Assembly (NCBI GenBank): GCA_012799115.1 | Contig: JAAZLY010000048.1 | Coordinates: 1-10,468, forward strand | Source: Bacillota bacterium | GTDB lineage: Bacteria; Bacillota; Limnochordia; Darwinibacteriales; Darwinibacteriaceae | DNA: 10,468 bases | Direction of reading: 5' to 3' | Shown here: piece after piece, positions 1-7,151 of the stretch | Position numbering within the stretch: the first letter of the stretch is position 1 | Layout of the letters: every line of letters starts with the position of its first letter | Made by a program: the position numbers and the translations under genes | The notes under the pieces: generated by a model | What the model saw: only the letters and a program-made list of their open reading frames with translations | The model's database searches: none | Told to the model about the DNA's origin: nothing

Positions 1-285
1 GAGTCTGGTGTAGTCGTTCATGCCAAGGAGAAAATGGAAAACAGTGGTATTCCATCGGCTATGACACCATATCTGCCTGAATTAACAGGGAGGGAGGACA
101 TTGAAATTGTCCTTGGTGGCTCCAGTGGTAAGGCAAGCGTGCAGTACTATCTAGACAAGTTAAATGTGACGGTGACAGACGAGCAGTTAGACGTACTCGT
201 AGAGAAAATTAAGGAAAAGGGTCGCATCAAGCGCGATGTGCTGAGCAAGGAAGACTTTGACGCGATCTTGAGGGAAGTCCTCTAA
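1..285 (+). CDS. LeuA/homocitrate synthase/HMG-lyase-like protein, C-terminal fragment (5' end outside window)
   Basis: The frame is open from the first base to TAA at 283-285, so only the last 94 residues are present and the catalytic TIM barrel lies upstream. The tail carries an LGGSSGKASVQYYLDKL segment, then a helical stretch (TDEQLDVLVEKIKEKG) and ends LSKEDFDAILREVL. This order matches the C-terminal subdomain that follows the barrel in the LeuA, homocitrate synthase and citramalate synthase branch of the DRE-TIM metallolyase family, where the equivalent motif is usually LGKHSGR. Here His is replaced (GGSSGK), which argues against an ordinary isopropylmalate synthase and fits a divergent synthase or lyase. 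Such enzymes make or break a carbon-carbon bond between an acyl-CoA and a 2-oxo acid. The next gene starts within the stop codon (TAATG), so the two are translationally coupled. Family placement is moderately sure; the reaction cannot be told from this fragment. Confidence 0.7.
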   Translation, partial: ESGVVVHAKEKMENSGIPSAMTPYLPELTGREDIEIVLGGSSGKASVQYYLDKLNVTVTDEQLDVLVEKIKEKGRIKRDVLSKEDFDAILREVL

Positions 286-1376
286 TGTCTGCAGGCAAGG
301 ACTTTCGTATTCTGGCTATCAACCCAGGCTCAACATCAACCAAGCTTGGCCTATATGAGGGTGAACGGTGCGTTTACGCCAAGGACATCCAACATAGCCT
401 AGAAGAACTTGCACGGTTTAACCTGGTCATCGACCAACTGGAATACCGGGAAGAAGTAGTCCGCCAAGTACTAGCTGAAGCTGCAATAGCCATCGAGTCT
501 CTCGATGCTATTGCGGCTCGGGGTGGCAGACTACAGCCCATTCCAAGTGGCGTTTATGCAGTAAATGATGCTATGCGTCATGACGCCGAAATCGGTTTCC
601 AAGGGGATCATGCTTCGAACCTAGCTTGTTTGATCGGGTGGAATTTAGTTAAGGGTCATGATGTTCCAGTGTATGTTGTGGATCCGGTCTCCGTCGATGA
701 GATGTGGCCCATTGCTAAGGTTTCTGGTATACCTACCATCCCAAGAACCAGCCTCTCTCATGCCTTGAACATGAAGATGGTAGCCAAGATGGCGGCCCAA
801 CAGCTTGGTAAGTCATACGACCAGAGCCGCCTGATTGTCGCACATCTAGGCGGGGGCGGATCTGTCAGTGCCCACCTTGGAGGCAGGATGGTCGATTTAT
901 ACAACTCCGATAAGGAAGGCCCTATGGCCATTGAACGCTCTGGTGGAATTCCTTCCATCGAATTGATGGAGCTCTGCTACTCAGGCCTGGCCAAAGAGCA
1001 CATGCTAAAGAAATTAGCGGGGCAAGGTGGGGTTTACGCCCATCTAGGAACGAAGGACCTGCGGGAAGTGGAGAGAATGGTCGAAAGCGGCGATGAAAAG
1101 GCAGAACTTGTCTTGGATGCCTACTGCTATCAAGTTGCCAAGTATATCGGGGCCCTAGCAGCCTCTTTGGAGGGCCAAGTTGATGCCATTTGCATTAGTG
1201 GTGGCATTGCACATTCGCAGGTAGTGTTAGAGAAAATCATCAAGAGGGTGCGTTTTATTGCGGAAGTTCTCATCTTCCCTGGTGGAGAGGAACTCGATGC
1301 GTTGGCACTCGGAGTTTTATCAGTCTTAAAGGGAGTCGAGTCTGTTTTGCTCTATCCCTCTGGAGATCAAGTGTAG
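285..1376 (+). CDS. buk: Butyrate kinase (short-chain acyl phosphate kinase)
   Basis: Cytosolic ASKHA-fold kinase that transfers phosphate from butyryl phosphate, or a similar short or branched acyl phosphate, to ADP and so makes ATP. The 363-residue length fits the family. Visible motifs are the phosphate loop NPGSTSTK (residues 13-20), ARGG (78-81), HASNL (109-113), VVDPVSVDE (131-139), SHALNMK (158-164), the adenosine-site stretch VAHLGGGGSVSAH (185-197) and SGGIAHS near residue 310. The HASNL and SHALN pattern is typical of Buk rather than AckA. The ATG at 285 overlaps the preceding TAA by one base; AGGGAAG at 271-277 serves as ribosome binding site. A terminator-like hairpin follows. A PduL-type phosphotransacylase about 4.5 kb downstream would supply the acyl phosphate. 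The true acyl group (butyrate, isobutyrate, isovalerate, propionate) cannot be read from sequence. Confidence 0.93.
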   Translation: MSAGKDFRILAINPGSTSTKLGLYEGERCVYAKDIQHSLEELARFNLVIDQLEYREEVVRQVLAEAAIAIESLDAIAARGGRLQPIPSGVYAVNDAMRHDAEIGFQGDHASNLACLIGWNLVKGHDVPVYVVDPVSVDEMWPIAKVSGIPTIPRTSLSHALNMKMVAKMAAQQLGKSYDQSRLIVAHLGGGGSVSAHLGGRMVDLYNSDKEGPMAIERSGGIPSIELMELCYSGLAKEHMLKKLAGQGGVYAHLGTKDLREVERMVESGDEKAELVLDAYCYQVAKYIGALAASLEGQVDAICISGGIAHSQVVLEKIIKRVRFIAEVLIFPGGEELDALALGVLSVLKGVESVLLYPSGDQV

Positions 1377-1384
1377 CATGGATG

Positions 1385-1420
1385 CGTGCTGGAGTCTGAA
1401 CTTCCTGCTCCAGCACGTTT
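1385..1420 (+). terminator. Hairpin between butyrate kinase and the M20 gene, probable terminator or attenuator
   Basis: A perfect 10-bp inverted repeat, CGTGCTGGAG (1385-1394) and CTCCAGCACG (1408-1417), encloses a 13-base loop and is followed at once by TTTCTT. It starts nine bases after the buk stop codon. The G+C-rich stem and short T-rich tail fit an intrinsic terminator, but the T tract is interrupted and the M20 gene begins only about 40 bases later, so partial read-through (attenuation) is as likely as a full stop. No convincing promoter is seen in the remaining gap. Confidence 0.65.
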
Positions 1421-1456
1421 CTTGACTATTGAATGGAAGCAGGGAGATGGTTAGGG

Positions 1457-2662
1457 ATGTTCACTTCAGTTCAGAAACATGTACTGGAAGTCATACCTCA
1501 GATGATTGAGTGGCGCCGCCATTTTCATCAATACCCTGAACTGGGGTTTGAAGAAGTCATGTCGGCTCAGAAGATTGCAGCACTGTTGGAAGAATGGGGT
1601 TATGAAGTAACAAGGGGTGTTGGCAAGACAGGTGTTGTTGGGTTTTTAGATAATGGTGGAGACTTTACCCTTGGACTACGGTTTGATATGGACGCTCTAC
1701 CCATTTCAGAGGCCACTGATCTACCATTTTGTTCACAACATCCAGGTGTTATGCATGCCTGTGGACATGACGGGCATATGGCAGTAGGTCTTGGTGTAGC
1801 CTATGTCCTCGCCAAACTTAGAGAGAGTATTCAAGGGAATATTAAGATGATTTTTCAACCGGCAGAAGAGGGCTTAGGAGGGGCTAGGGCGATGATTGAC
1901 GATGGCGCCCTAGAAAACCCAACTGTGGACGCGATTTTAGGTATGCACATTTGGCCAGAGCTTGAATCTGGTACCGTTGGCGTCCGTAAGGGAACGATTA
2001 TGGCCGCTGCAGATCGCTTCTACATCGCCTTGTCTGGCTCTGGTGGACATGGTGGACAACCTCACCTAGCAGTAGACCCCATTACAATTACAGCGGAAGT
2101 GATCGAGGGTCTCCAGAAAATTGTCAGCCGTGAAACCGCTCCTACAGAGCCTGTGGTTATCTCCGTTGGTTCAGTGCATGGGGGAACCGCATTCAATATT
2201 ATTCCTCATCGCGTGGAAATAACAGGAACGATCCGTACAGCGGATGAGACTGTAAGGTCCCATGTATTGCAGCGCATTGAGGAAAAGGTTTATGCCGTTG
2301 TGAAGGGCAATAATGCCAGTTGTGATCTGGAGTTTGAGCGTTGTTTCTATCAGACATTTAATGATGAACGCTTAGTGGAAAGTTTCCGTTCCACCGTCAT
2401 GAACTCCTGGGATCCCGCGACTTTGGTTGATCTTGAGTCACCAACCATGACTGGAGAAGATTTTTCTGAGTATCAGCGTCTGATTCCTGGACTCTACTTC
2501 TTTGTGGGCACGCGTAACGAAGAGAAGGGTCTGACCTTCCCCATTCACCATGAGAGATACAGTATCGATGAGGGTGTCTTGGGCTTTGGAGTGGAGGTAA
2601 TGGTCCAGGCTGCGTTGAATGTTGTTCAGGAAGGAGGCAGTCAGAAAGGAGAGAGTGCATGA
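1457..2662 (+). CDS. M20 family metallo-amidohydrolase (hippurate / N-acyl-amino-acid hydrolase type)
   Basis: Cytosolic zinc-type hydrolase that cleaves an amide bond of an N-acyl amino acid or related compound. The product is 401 residues counted from ATG 1457. Metal-site motifs of the M20D branch are visible (this numbering): RFDMDALP (75-82), HACGHDGHM (100-108), QPAEEG (134-139), GMHIWP (162-167), SGGHGGQPH in the dimerisation domain (about 195-203), TGEDFS (about 342) and the C-terminal HHERYSIDE, which supplies a late metal ligand. All expected ligands appear present. An in-frame ATG at 1433 would add eight residues but has no ribosome binding site, whereas AGGGAG at 1441-1446 sits ten bases before ATG 1457. 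The stop overlaps the next gene (ATGA, 2659-2662). Substrate options include hippurate-like N-acyl amino acids, N-carbamoyl compounds or N-acetyl-diaminopimelate; a catabolic role is inferred from the context. Confidence 0.9.
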   Translation: MFTSVQKHVLEVIPQMIEWRRHFHQYPELGFEEVMSAQKIAALLEEWGYEVTRGVGKTGVVGFLDNGGDFTLGLRFDMDALPISEATDLPFCSQHPGVMHACGHDGHMAVGLGVAYVLAKLRESIQGNIKMIFQPAEEGLGGARAMIDDGALENPTVDAILGMHIWPELESGTVGVRKGTIMAAADRFYIALSGSGGHGGQPHLAVDPITITAEVIEGLQKIVSRETAPTEPVVISVGSVHGGTAFNIIPHRVEITGTIRTADETVRSHVLQRIEEKVYAVVKGNNASCDLEFERCFYQTFNDERLVESFRSTVMNSWDPATLVDLESPTMTGEDFSEYQRLIPGLYFFVGTRNEEKGLTFPIHHERYSIDEGVLGFGVEVMVQAALNVVQEGGSQKGESA

Positions 2663-4335
2663 CGATCACAATTAGGGAGGCTTTAGAGTTAGCTCCTCTG
2701 CGGAAGTCGCAAGTTCTCACTGGAGATGTGGGCCTAGAGCGAACGATTAGCGCGGTTACAGTCATGGATGCACCAGACATCGTAAACTGGCTGACTGGCA
2801 ATGAGTTTGTCATCACCAGTGGTTATAGCCTGAAGGACAATCCACTTTCGTTGGAAACCTTGATTGGCGATCTCGCTCGAACCAACGTTGCAGGATTGGG
2901 GATCAAGCTCCGCCGGTTTATTGATGAAGTACCCTCCAGCATTATCTCTTTGAGCAGCGAATTGGGTTTGCCCATTATCGTCATTCCCTTTGAAGCGGCT
3001 TGGGTTGACATTATTAATGCCATTCATGAGGAAATCATGCATCGCCAAACACAACTCATTTTGCAGGGTGAAAGAATCTATCGCAAGTTCAGTCTCTCCC
3101 TGCTCGAGAAGGGCGGCTTTCCAGAGATCTGTCAGGTCCTCTATGACTTGATTGAGAGTCCAGTGGTGATTTTGGACTATCAAAACAATCGCTATGCTGT
3201 AGGTTGGGACGACGAATCGAAAGTGATCAAGGACAAGCTCGCTGATCTAATGAACACTTGGGATTGGCGCTATCGGGATGACTACTCTGCCGAAATGGAG
3301 AACTCCACAATTAGTTGGATCAAGCTCGATGGTACCTCCCACGAGGTATGTGTTTGTCCCATTATCGTAGAGAACGAGGTAAATGGATATATTGTGGCGG
3401 TTGAGCGAGAATCGGTTCAGAGGGACCTTTATTACGAGATTGCCATTGAGCAGGCCGCCATTATGTGTGCTCTACGTACAATGATCACCTTTAATACAAA
3501 AGAAGTGCACCGCCGTTTTAAGAGTCGTTTTACCCAGGATCTCCTGGCATGGAATTTCCGGGACGTTGCCTCCGCTAGGAAACAAGCCGCTTATGTGGAT
3601 TGGGTCTTGCGCGATGCCTATAGTGTCCTAGCTATTTCCATTGATGATTTATCTTTGCACTATATAGAAAATGGCGTTGATGAGGGTTATGTGCAAGATG
3701 CACTGGAGCGTCTTTATAATACCATCGCGCAGCTGGACAGGGCACAGAACTTGGGACTGATCATTCACGAGCAAAGTGACAATTTCCTCATCTTAAAGCC
3801 ACAGGATAGCCATGATTCTGAGGAGCGAGTTAAGGAGCAAACGATGGAGTTTGCCTTGATGCTACAAGAAAAGATCCATGCCTCCCTAGGGGATCTCACC
3901 GTTTCTATCGGTATATCCCGCTTTAATCGGGACATTAAGAAGCTCGCTGAGGGACAAAAACAGGCAACAAGCGCCCTGAAGTACGGACGTATGTTGACAA
4001 AGGGTAGCGCCATTTGGCATTACGACGACCTAGGGGTCTACCGGATCCTTTGTGAGTTTGATAAAGAGACCGAGCTGAAGAACTACTACGAAGACACGAT
4101 TGCCAGGCTCGATGCCTATGACAAAGAGCATAAGGCAGAGCTTGTTAAGACGCTGATCGCTTATTTTGACAATGATTGTAGTTTGCAGAAGGCGGCCGAT
4201 CAGCTCTTTGTCCATTACAATACGATGCGGTATCGTATCGAACGAATTAACGAGGTAACTGGGCTTGATGTCCTAAATAGTAATGACCGTCTAAATCTGC
4301 AAATCGGCCTAAAGATCGGCCAGTTGCTAGAATGA
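2659..4335 (+). CDS. PucR family transcriptional regulator
   Basis: DNA-binding regulator of 558 residues. The N-terminal PucR domain (about residues 8-125) includes LTGNEFVITSGYSL and a GLPIIVIP segment. A middle region (about 285-420) resembles the degenerate GGDEF-like domain of CdaR/PucR proteins. The C terminus (about 495-555) is the PucR-type helix-turn-helix, with CSLQKAADQLFVHYNTMRYR and an adjoining RIERINEVTG. Family members usually activate catabolic operons for purines, sugar acids or amino acids on sensing a pathway metabolite. The gene overlaps its upstream neighbour by ATGA and is preceded by AAAGGAG (2645-2651, seven-base spacing). It lies inside the catabolic block, which suggests it controls this block and possibly itself; no operator could be identified. 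Effector unknown. Confidence 0.9.
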   Translation: MTITIREALELAPLRKSQVLTGDVGLERTISAVTVMDAPDIVNWLTGNEFVITSGYSLKDNPLSLETLIGDLARTNVAGLGIKLRRFIDEVPSSIISLSSELGLPIIVIPFEAAWVDIINAIHEEIMHRQTQLILQGERIYRKFSLSLLEKGGFPEICQVLYDLIESPVVILDYQNNRYAVGWDDESKVIKDKLADLMNTWDWRYRDDYSAEMENSTISWIKLDGTSHEVCVCPIIVENEVNGYIVAVERESVQRDLYYEIAIEQAAIMCALRTMITFNTKEVHRRFKSRFTQDLLAWNFRDVASARKQAAYVDWVLRDAYSVLAISIDDLSLHYIENGVDEGYVQDALERLYNTIAQLDRAQNLGLIIHEQSDNFLILKPQDSHDSEERVKEQTMEFALMLQEKIHASLGDLTVSIGISRFNRDIKKLAEGQKQATSALKYGRMLTKGSAIWHYDDLGVYRILCEFDKETELKNYYEDTIARLDAYDKEHKAELVKTLIAYFDNDCSLQKAADQLFVHYNTMRYRIERINEVTGLDVLNSNDRLNLQIGLKIGQLLE

Positions 4336-4358
4336 ACGAGAGATTGGAGACGAAGCAT

Positions 4359-4673
4359 ATGAGTCAAATTCTCATTTTAAATCAAAATGTGGATAATGTG
4401 GGAGTGGCTCTTAAAGACATCGCAGTAGGTGATTGCATCACTGTGCCCGCACAAGAGTCCGGAACAGACAGAACGTTCGAAGCCGTTGAACCTATTCCTG
4501 CGGGTCATAAGATAGCCCTTTGTACCATAGAGAAGGGGCAAGCTGTCATGAAGTATGGGTACTCCATTGGTAATGCTACAGAGACGATTCGGCAAGGTCA
4601 GTATGTTCATGCCCACAATGTTCGAAGCATGCGGGGCAAAGAACTTCTGAGGGAGGGTGCTCAGCATGACTAA
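4359..4673 (+). CDS. UxaA-type dehydratase, small SAF-domain subunit
   Basis: A 104-residue protein made of one SAF domain, equivalent to the N-terminal part of altronate or galactarate dehydratase. Typical features are DNVGVALKDIAVGD near the start, PIPAGHKIAL in the centre, IEKGQAVMKYGYSIGNAT and YVHAHNVRS near the end. In this family the SAF domain pairs with a large catalytic domain, encoded here by the next gene; the same split occurs in sulfolactate sulfo-lyase SuyA/SuyB. An in-frame ATG at 4332 overlaps the regulator stop but would add nine residues not expected in the domain; TGGAG at 4345-4349, nine bases before ATG 4359, favours the later start. The 3' end overlaps the large-subunit gene by eight bases. 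The substrate is not recognisable. Confidence 0.85.
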   Translation: MSQILILNQNVDNVGVALKDIAVGDCITVPAQESGTDRTFEAVEPIPAGHKIALCTIEKGQAVMKYGYSIGNATETIRQGQYVHAHNVRSMRGKELLREGAQHD

Positions 4674-5838
4674 GACATTTATGGGTTATCGCAATCCTGA
4701 TGGAACGGTAGGTATTCGCAACCACATCGTTGTGTTACCCACGGTTATCTGCGCGAACTCGGTTGTCCAGCAAATTGAGAAACAAGTTCCCGAAGTGATC
4801 GGTATTCCCCACACCCATGGTTGCACTTTGGATCCAGTCAGCAATCAAGAAATGACCGCCGTGTTAGGCGCCATTGGTAGTAATCCAAATGTCGCAGGTA
4901 TCATCTTGGTAGCCTTAGGTTGTGAATCGGTCTTACTCCATGAGGTAGCGGAAATCATCGCCAAGACAAAGAAGCCTGTAGAAACCCTGGTTATCCAGGA
5001 GTTGGGTGGAACCAAGAAGACGATTGCCAAGGGCGTTGAGTTAGCCAAGGCTCTTCTAGAAGGAGCAGCAAGACGTGAACGGGAACCCATCCCCTATTCG
5101 GAGTTGATTGTTGGTACCGAATGCGGAGGATCCGACAGCTACTCTGGTCTGTCAGCCAATCCTGCAGTAGGTGTGGCTAGTGATCTTCATGTGGACCAAG
5201 GGGGCACTGTGATTCTATCTGAAATCACGGAGTTCCTTGGTGCGGAGGCCATTTTGGCTGATCGCTGCGCGAGTCCGGAGGTAAGGCAACAACTGCTTGA
5301 CCTGGTGGATTGGACAGAGCAAAGTCTTGCTCAACTCGGCTCGTCGAATGTGGCAGACATTACTCCTGGTAACCTGGAGGGTGGACTGACCACGATCGAA
5401 GAGAAATCCCTCGGTTGCGTCAAAAAGGGTGGCAGTCGAACGGTTCAAGAAGTGGTAGGCTATGGGCAAAAACCGAGCAAACGGGGTTTGATCGTGATGG
5501 ATACGCCTGGTCATGACATTGAATCGATCACAGGGATCGCCGCTGGTGGAGCCCATCTGATCGTGTTTACGACAGGCCGCGGCACTCCCACTGGTTCTCC
5601 CGTCTGCCCTGTAATTAAGGTATCGAGTAATACAGCCTGTTATCAAAAGATGCAAGACAATATCGATCTGGATGCTGGACTCGTCATAACCAAGGAAGAA
5701 ACCCTTGATTCCATGGGCGCAATCATCTACGATGAGATCATCCAGGTCGCTTCTGGTAAGCAGACCAAGGCTGAACTCTCTGGAAATCGCGAGTTTGCTT
5801 TGCGTCGCTATGGGAGCGGGGGCTGTATCATTTACTAA
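4666..5838 (+). CDS. UxaA family dehydratase/hydrolase, large catalytic subunit
   Basis: The catalytic half of a UxaA/GarD-type enzyme; family members are metal-dependent lyases that remove water (or sulfite, in SuyB) from 2-hydroxy or sugar acids to give a 2-oxo acid. The 390-residue protein shows GYRNPDGTVGIRNH (7-20), HTHGC (49-53), GCES (85-88), TECGGSDSYSGLSANPAVG (141-159), a GNLEGGLTTIEEKSLG segment (225-240) and FTTGRGTPTGSPVCPVIKVS (281-300). Conserved cysteines and histidines in these blocks are likely metal ligands. A GTG at 4657 in the same frame would add three residues, but GGGAGGG at 4651-4657 is well placed for ATG 4666. The split from the SAF subunit and the absence of hexuronate-pathway genes nearby argue against plain altronate catabolism. 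E. coli UxaA is a single chain of about 495 residues. Confidence 0.88.
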   Translation: MTKTFMGYRNPDGTVGIRNHIVVLPTVICANSVVQQIEKQVPEVIGIPHTHGCTLDPVSNQEMTAVLGAIGSNPNVAGIILVALGCESVLLHEVAEIIAKTKKPVETLVIQELGGTKKTIAKGVELAKALLEGAARREREPIPYSELIVGTECGGSDSYSGLSANPAVGVASDLHVDQGGTVILSEITEFLGAEAILADRCASPEVRQQLLDLVDWTEQSLAQLGSSNVADITPGNLEGGLTTIEEKSLGCVKKGGSRTVQEVVGYGQKPSKRGLIVMDTPGHDIESITGIAAGGAHLIVFTTGRGTPTGSPVCPVIKVSSNTACYQKMQDNIDLDAGLVITKEETLDSMGAIIYDEIIQVASGKQTKAELSGNREFALRRYGSGGCIIY

Positions 5839-5857
5839 GCTATAGAGGAGGAATTTC

Positions 5858-6439
5858 ATGCTAAAGGAATACTTGGGGGACGTCCCCGTTGGCATATCTA
5901 ATCGCCATGTACACATCTGCCAAAAGGATCTAGAGATTTTGTTCGGACAAAAGGAACTGACTGTAATGAAGCCCCTTTTCCAGCCGGATCAATTTGCGGC
6001 GGAGGAGAAGGTGACCTTAGTAGGTCCGAAACGTTCGATTGAAGGCGTCAGGATTCTAGGTCAGATGAGAGATTATACGCAAGTGGAAATTTCCCGTACA
6101 GACTCTTACTACCTAGGAGTTGAACCGGCCTTGCGTGATTCAGGGGATCTAGAAGGAACTCCTGGCATCACCATTAGGGGGCCCAAGGGAGAAATCACAC
6201 TCGATAAGGGCGTAATTATCGCTAGGCGGCATATTCACATGACAGAAGAAGATGCCAAGGAGTTTGGTGTTAAGGATAAGGACAGGGTGAATGTTCTTGT
6301 CGAGGGTGAACGTCCTGTGGTTTTTAGCGATGTCTTGGTCCGCGTTAACAATGAATATGCCCTGGAAATGCACATTGATACAGACGAAGCCAACTCTGGT
6401 TTTGTGGTCAATTGGCAGAAACTCAAAGTGTATCGCTAA
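5858..6439 (+). CDS. PduL-type phosphate acyltransferase (phosphotransacylase)
   Basis: Interconverts a short-chain acyl-CoA plus phosphate with acyl phosphate plus CoA. The 193-residue protein has the two PTAC domains with His-containing zinc motifs SNRHVH (14-19) and ARRHIHM (122-128), plus LVGPKRSIEGVRILG (54-68) and RDSGD (93-97), as in PduL. It starts directly with the catalytic domain and has no N-terminal encapsulation extension, and no shell proteins are nearby, so it is probably a free cytosolic enzyme and not part of a microcompartment. GGAGG at 5847-5851 gives a strong ribosome binding site, 19 bases after the upstream stop. It is unrelated to the Pta/Ptb family; its likely partner for making ATP is the butyrate kinase at the start of the block. 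Acyl specificity is not visible. Confidence 0.9.
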   Translation: MLKEYLGDVPVGISNRHVHICQKDLEILFGQKELTVMKPLFQPDQFAAEEKVTLVGPKRSIEGVRILGQMRDYTQVEISRTDSYYLGVEPALRDSGDLEGTPGITIRGPKGEITLDKGVIIARRHIHMTEEDAKEFGVKDKDRVNVLVEGERPVVFSDVLVRVNNEYALEMHIDTDEANSGFVVNWQKLKVYR

Positions 6440-6461
6440 GGGGTCTAAGAAGGGAAGAAAG

Positions 6462-6986
6462 ATGAATACACCAACAAAACGACTTGTCCTAGCAGGACTG
6501 TTCCTAGGTTTAGGCTTATTGATGCCCTTTTTGACCGGGCAGATTCCCAGTGTTGGTAGCCGCCTGCTACCCATGCACATTCCGGTATTGCTGGGCGGCT
6601 TCGTCCTCGGGGGTCCTTTAGGTCTGGTGGTGGGGTTTGTCACACCGCTTTTGCGAAGTATGCTCTTTGGCATGCCACCAGCCTTTCCCACGGCCTTTGT
6701 CATGTCCTTTGAACTTGCAGCCTATGGGTACTTGGCCGGAGTACTCTTCCGGTCCTTACCGAAGAAGAACAGCTCTATCTATGTAGCCCTTCTATTGGCC
6801 ATGATCGGTGGTCGGATTGTGTGGGGGCTTGTGAACTCCGTTGTACTTGGGCTATCGGGAACGCCTTTCACTTGGCAGATGTTTACAGCCGGCGCCCTAA
6901 TCAACGCTACCCCTGGCATCATCTTACAGATTGTCGTCATCCCCGTCATTGTACTTGCCCTTCGGAGAGCAAGACTCGTCGCATAA
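6462..6986 (+). CDS. ECF transporter S component (substrate-binding membrane subunit)
   Basis: A 174-residue, almost wholly hydrophobic protein with about six membrane segments. It has LLPMHIPVLLGGFVLGGPLG (residues 38-57) and PLLRSMLFGMPPAFPTA, patterns of S components of energy-coupling-factor vitamin transporters of the broad ECF_trnsprt family. It should bind a vitamin or cofactor precursor at the membrane and share an EcfA/A'/T module encoded elsewhere, since none is present here. The frame is open upstream to 6291, but that part overlaps the PduL-type gene; AGGGAAG at 6451-6457 before ATG 6462 marks the start. It is the last gene of the rightward block, 22 bases after the PduL-type gene. 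A pantothenate-type substrate would suit a CoA-dependent pathway, but this is only a guess. Confidence 0.82.
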   Translation: MNTPTKRLVLAGLFLGLGLLMPFLTGQIPSVGSRLLPMHIPVLLGGFVLGGPLGLVVGFVTPLLRSMLFGMPPAFPTAFVMSFELAAYGYLAGVLFRSLPKKNSSIYVALLLAMIGGRIVWGLVNSVVLGLSGTPFTWQMFTAGALINATPGIILQIVVIPVIVLALRRARLVA

Positions 6987-6991
6987 ATCGA

Positions 6992-7016
6992 AAAGCACCC
7001 CGACTTGGGGTGTTTT
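6992..7016 (+). terminator. Intrinsic terminator between the convergent blocks, probably bidirectional
   Basis: AAAGCACCCC (6992-7001), loop GACTT and GGGGTGTTTT (7007-7016) form a stem of about ten pairs (six strong C/G-rich pairs, one G-T wobble, then A-T pairs). The T run serves the + strand transcript, which ends five bases before the hairpin. On the opposite strand the same A tract reads as GCTTTTC, so the leftward operon may use it too. Confidence 0.85.
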
Positions 7017-7025
7017 CACCTTAGT

Positions 7026-7151
7026 TTACTTCTTACGGGCTAACGATAGACCTCCAAAACCTGCAACTACAGCGGCGTAGAAGCCCAAATCGTACCACCA
7101 ACCTGTATTGGCCACTTCGTAGACGCGAATCTCAGTTCCTTCTTGGCGATC
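7026..7151 (-). pseudogene. Relic of a surface protein: C-terminal sorting-signal-like tail
   Basis: Read leftward, 41 codons are open between an in-frame TGA (7152-7154) and TAA (7026-7028). The end reads VANTGWW, then YDLGFYAAVVAGFGGLSLA, then RKK and stop. A TG-containing motif, one hydrophobic membrane span and a short basic end are the layout of LPXTG-like cell-wall sorting signals. There is no ATG. A GTG start inside would give only about 29 residues and has no well-placed ribosome binding site. The stretch lies between the YczE stop and the terminator and overlaps the last bases of the YczE gene in another frame. The most likely explanation is the 3' remnant of a deleted surface-protein gene. 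Alternatives are a small single-span membrane peptide, or a tail reached by a +1 frameshift from the YczE frame. Chance is not excluded. Confidence 0.45.

Noticed and set aside
1422..1450. TTGACT as a -35 promoter box before the M20 gene
   Set aside because: No acceptable -10 box lies 16-18 bases downstream.
2397..3183. Two leftward open frames opposite the M20 and PucR genes
   Set aside because: They are antisense to strongly supported genes and have no domain or ribosome binding site.
4300..4322. Repeated ATCGGCC at the 3' end of the regulator gene
   Set aside because: It lies inside the coding region and follows from the codons of a similar amino-acid pair; no pairing or array structure.
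5215..5916. Long leftward open frame (233 codons) opposite the UxaA large-subunit gene
   Set aside because: It lies antisense to a gene with clear family motifs, its product shows no recognisable domain, and it has no reason to be translated.
6291..6461. N-terminal extension of the ECF S component
   Set aside because: It overlaps the PduL-type gene in another frame; the ribosome binding site and membrane topology point to ATG 6462.
6149..6703. Leftward open frame of 184 codons opposite the PduL-type and ECF genes
   Set aside because: It crosses two well-supported genes on the other strand and its basic, proline-rich product looks like a shadow translation.
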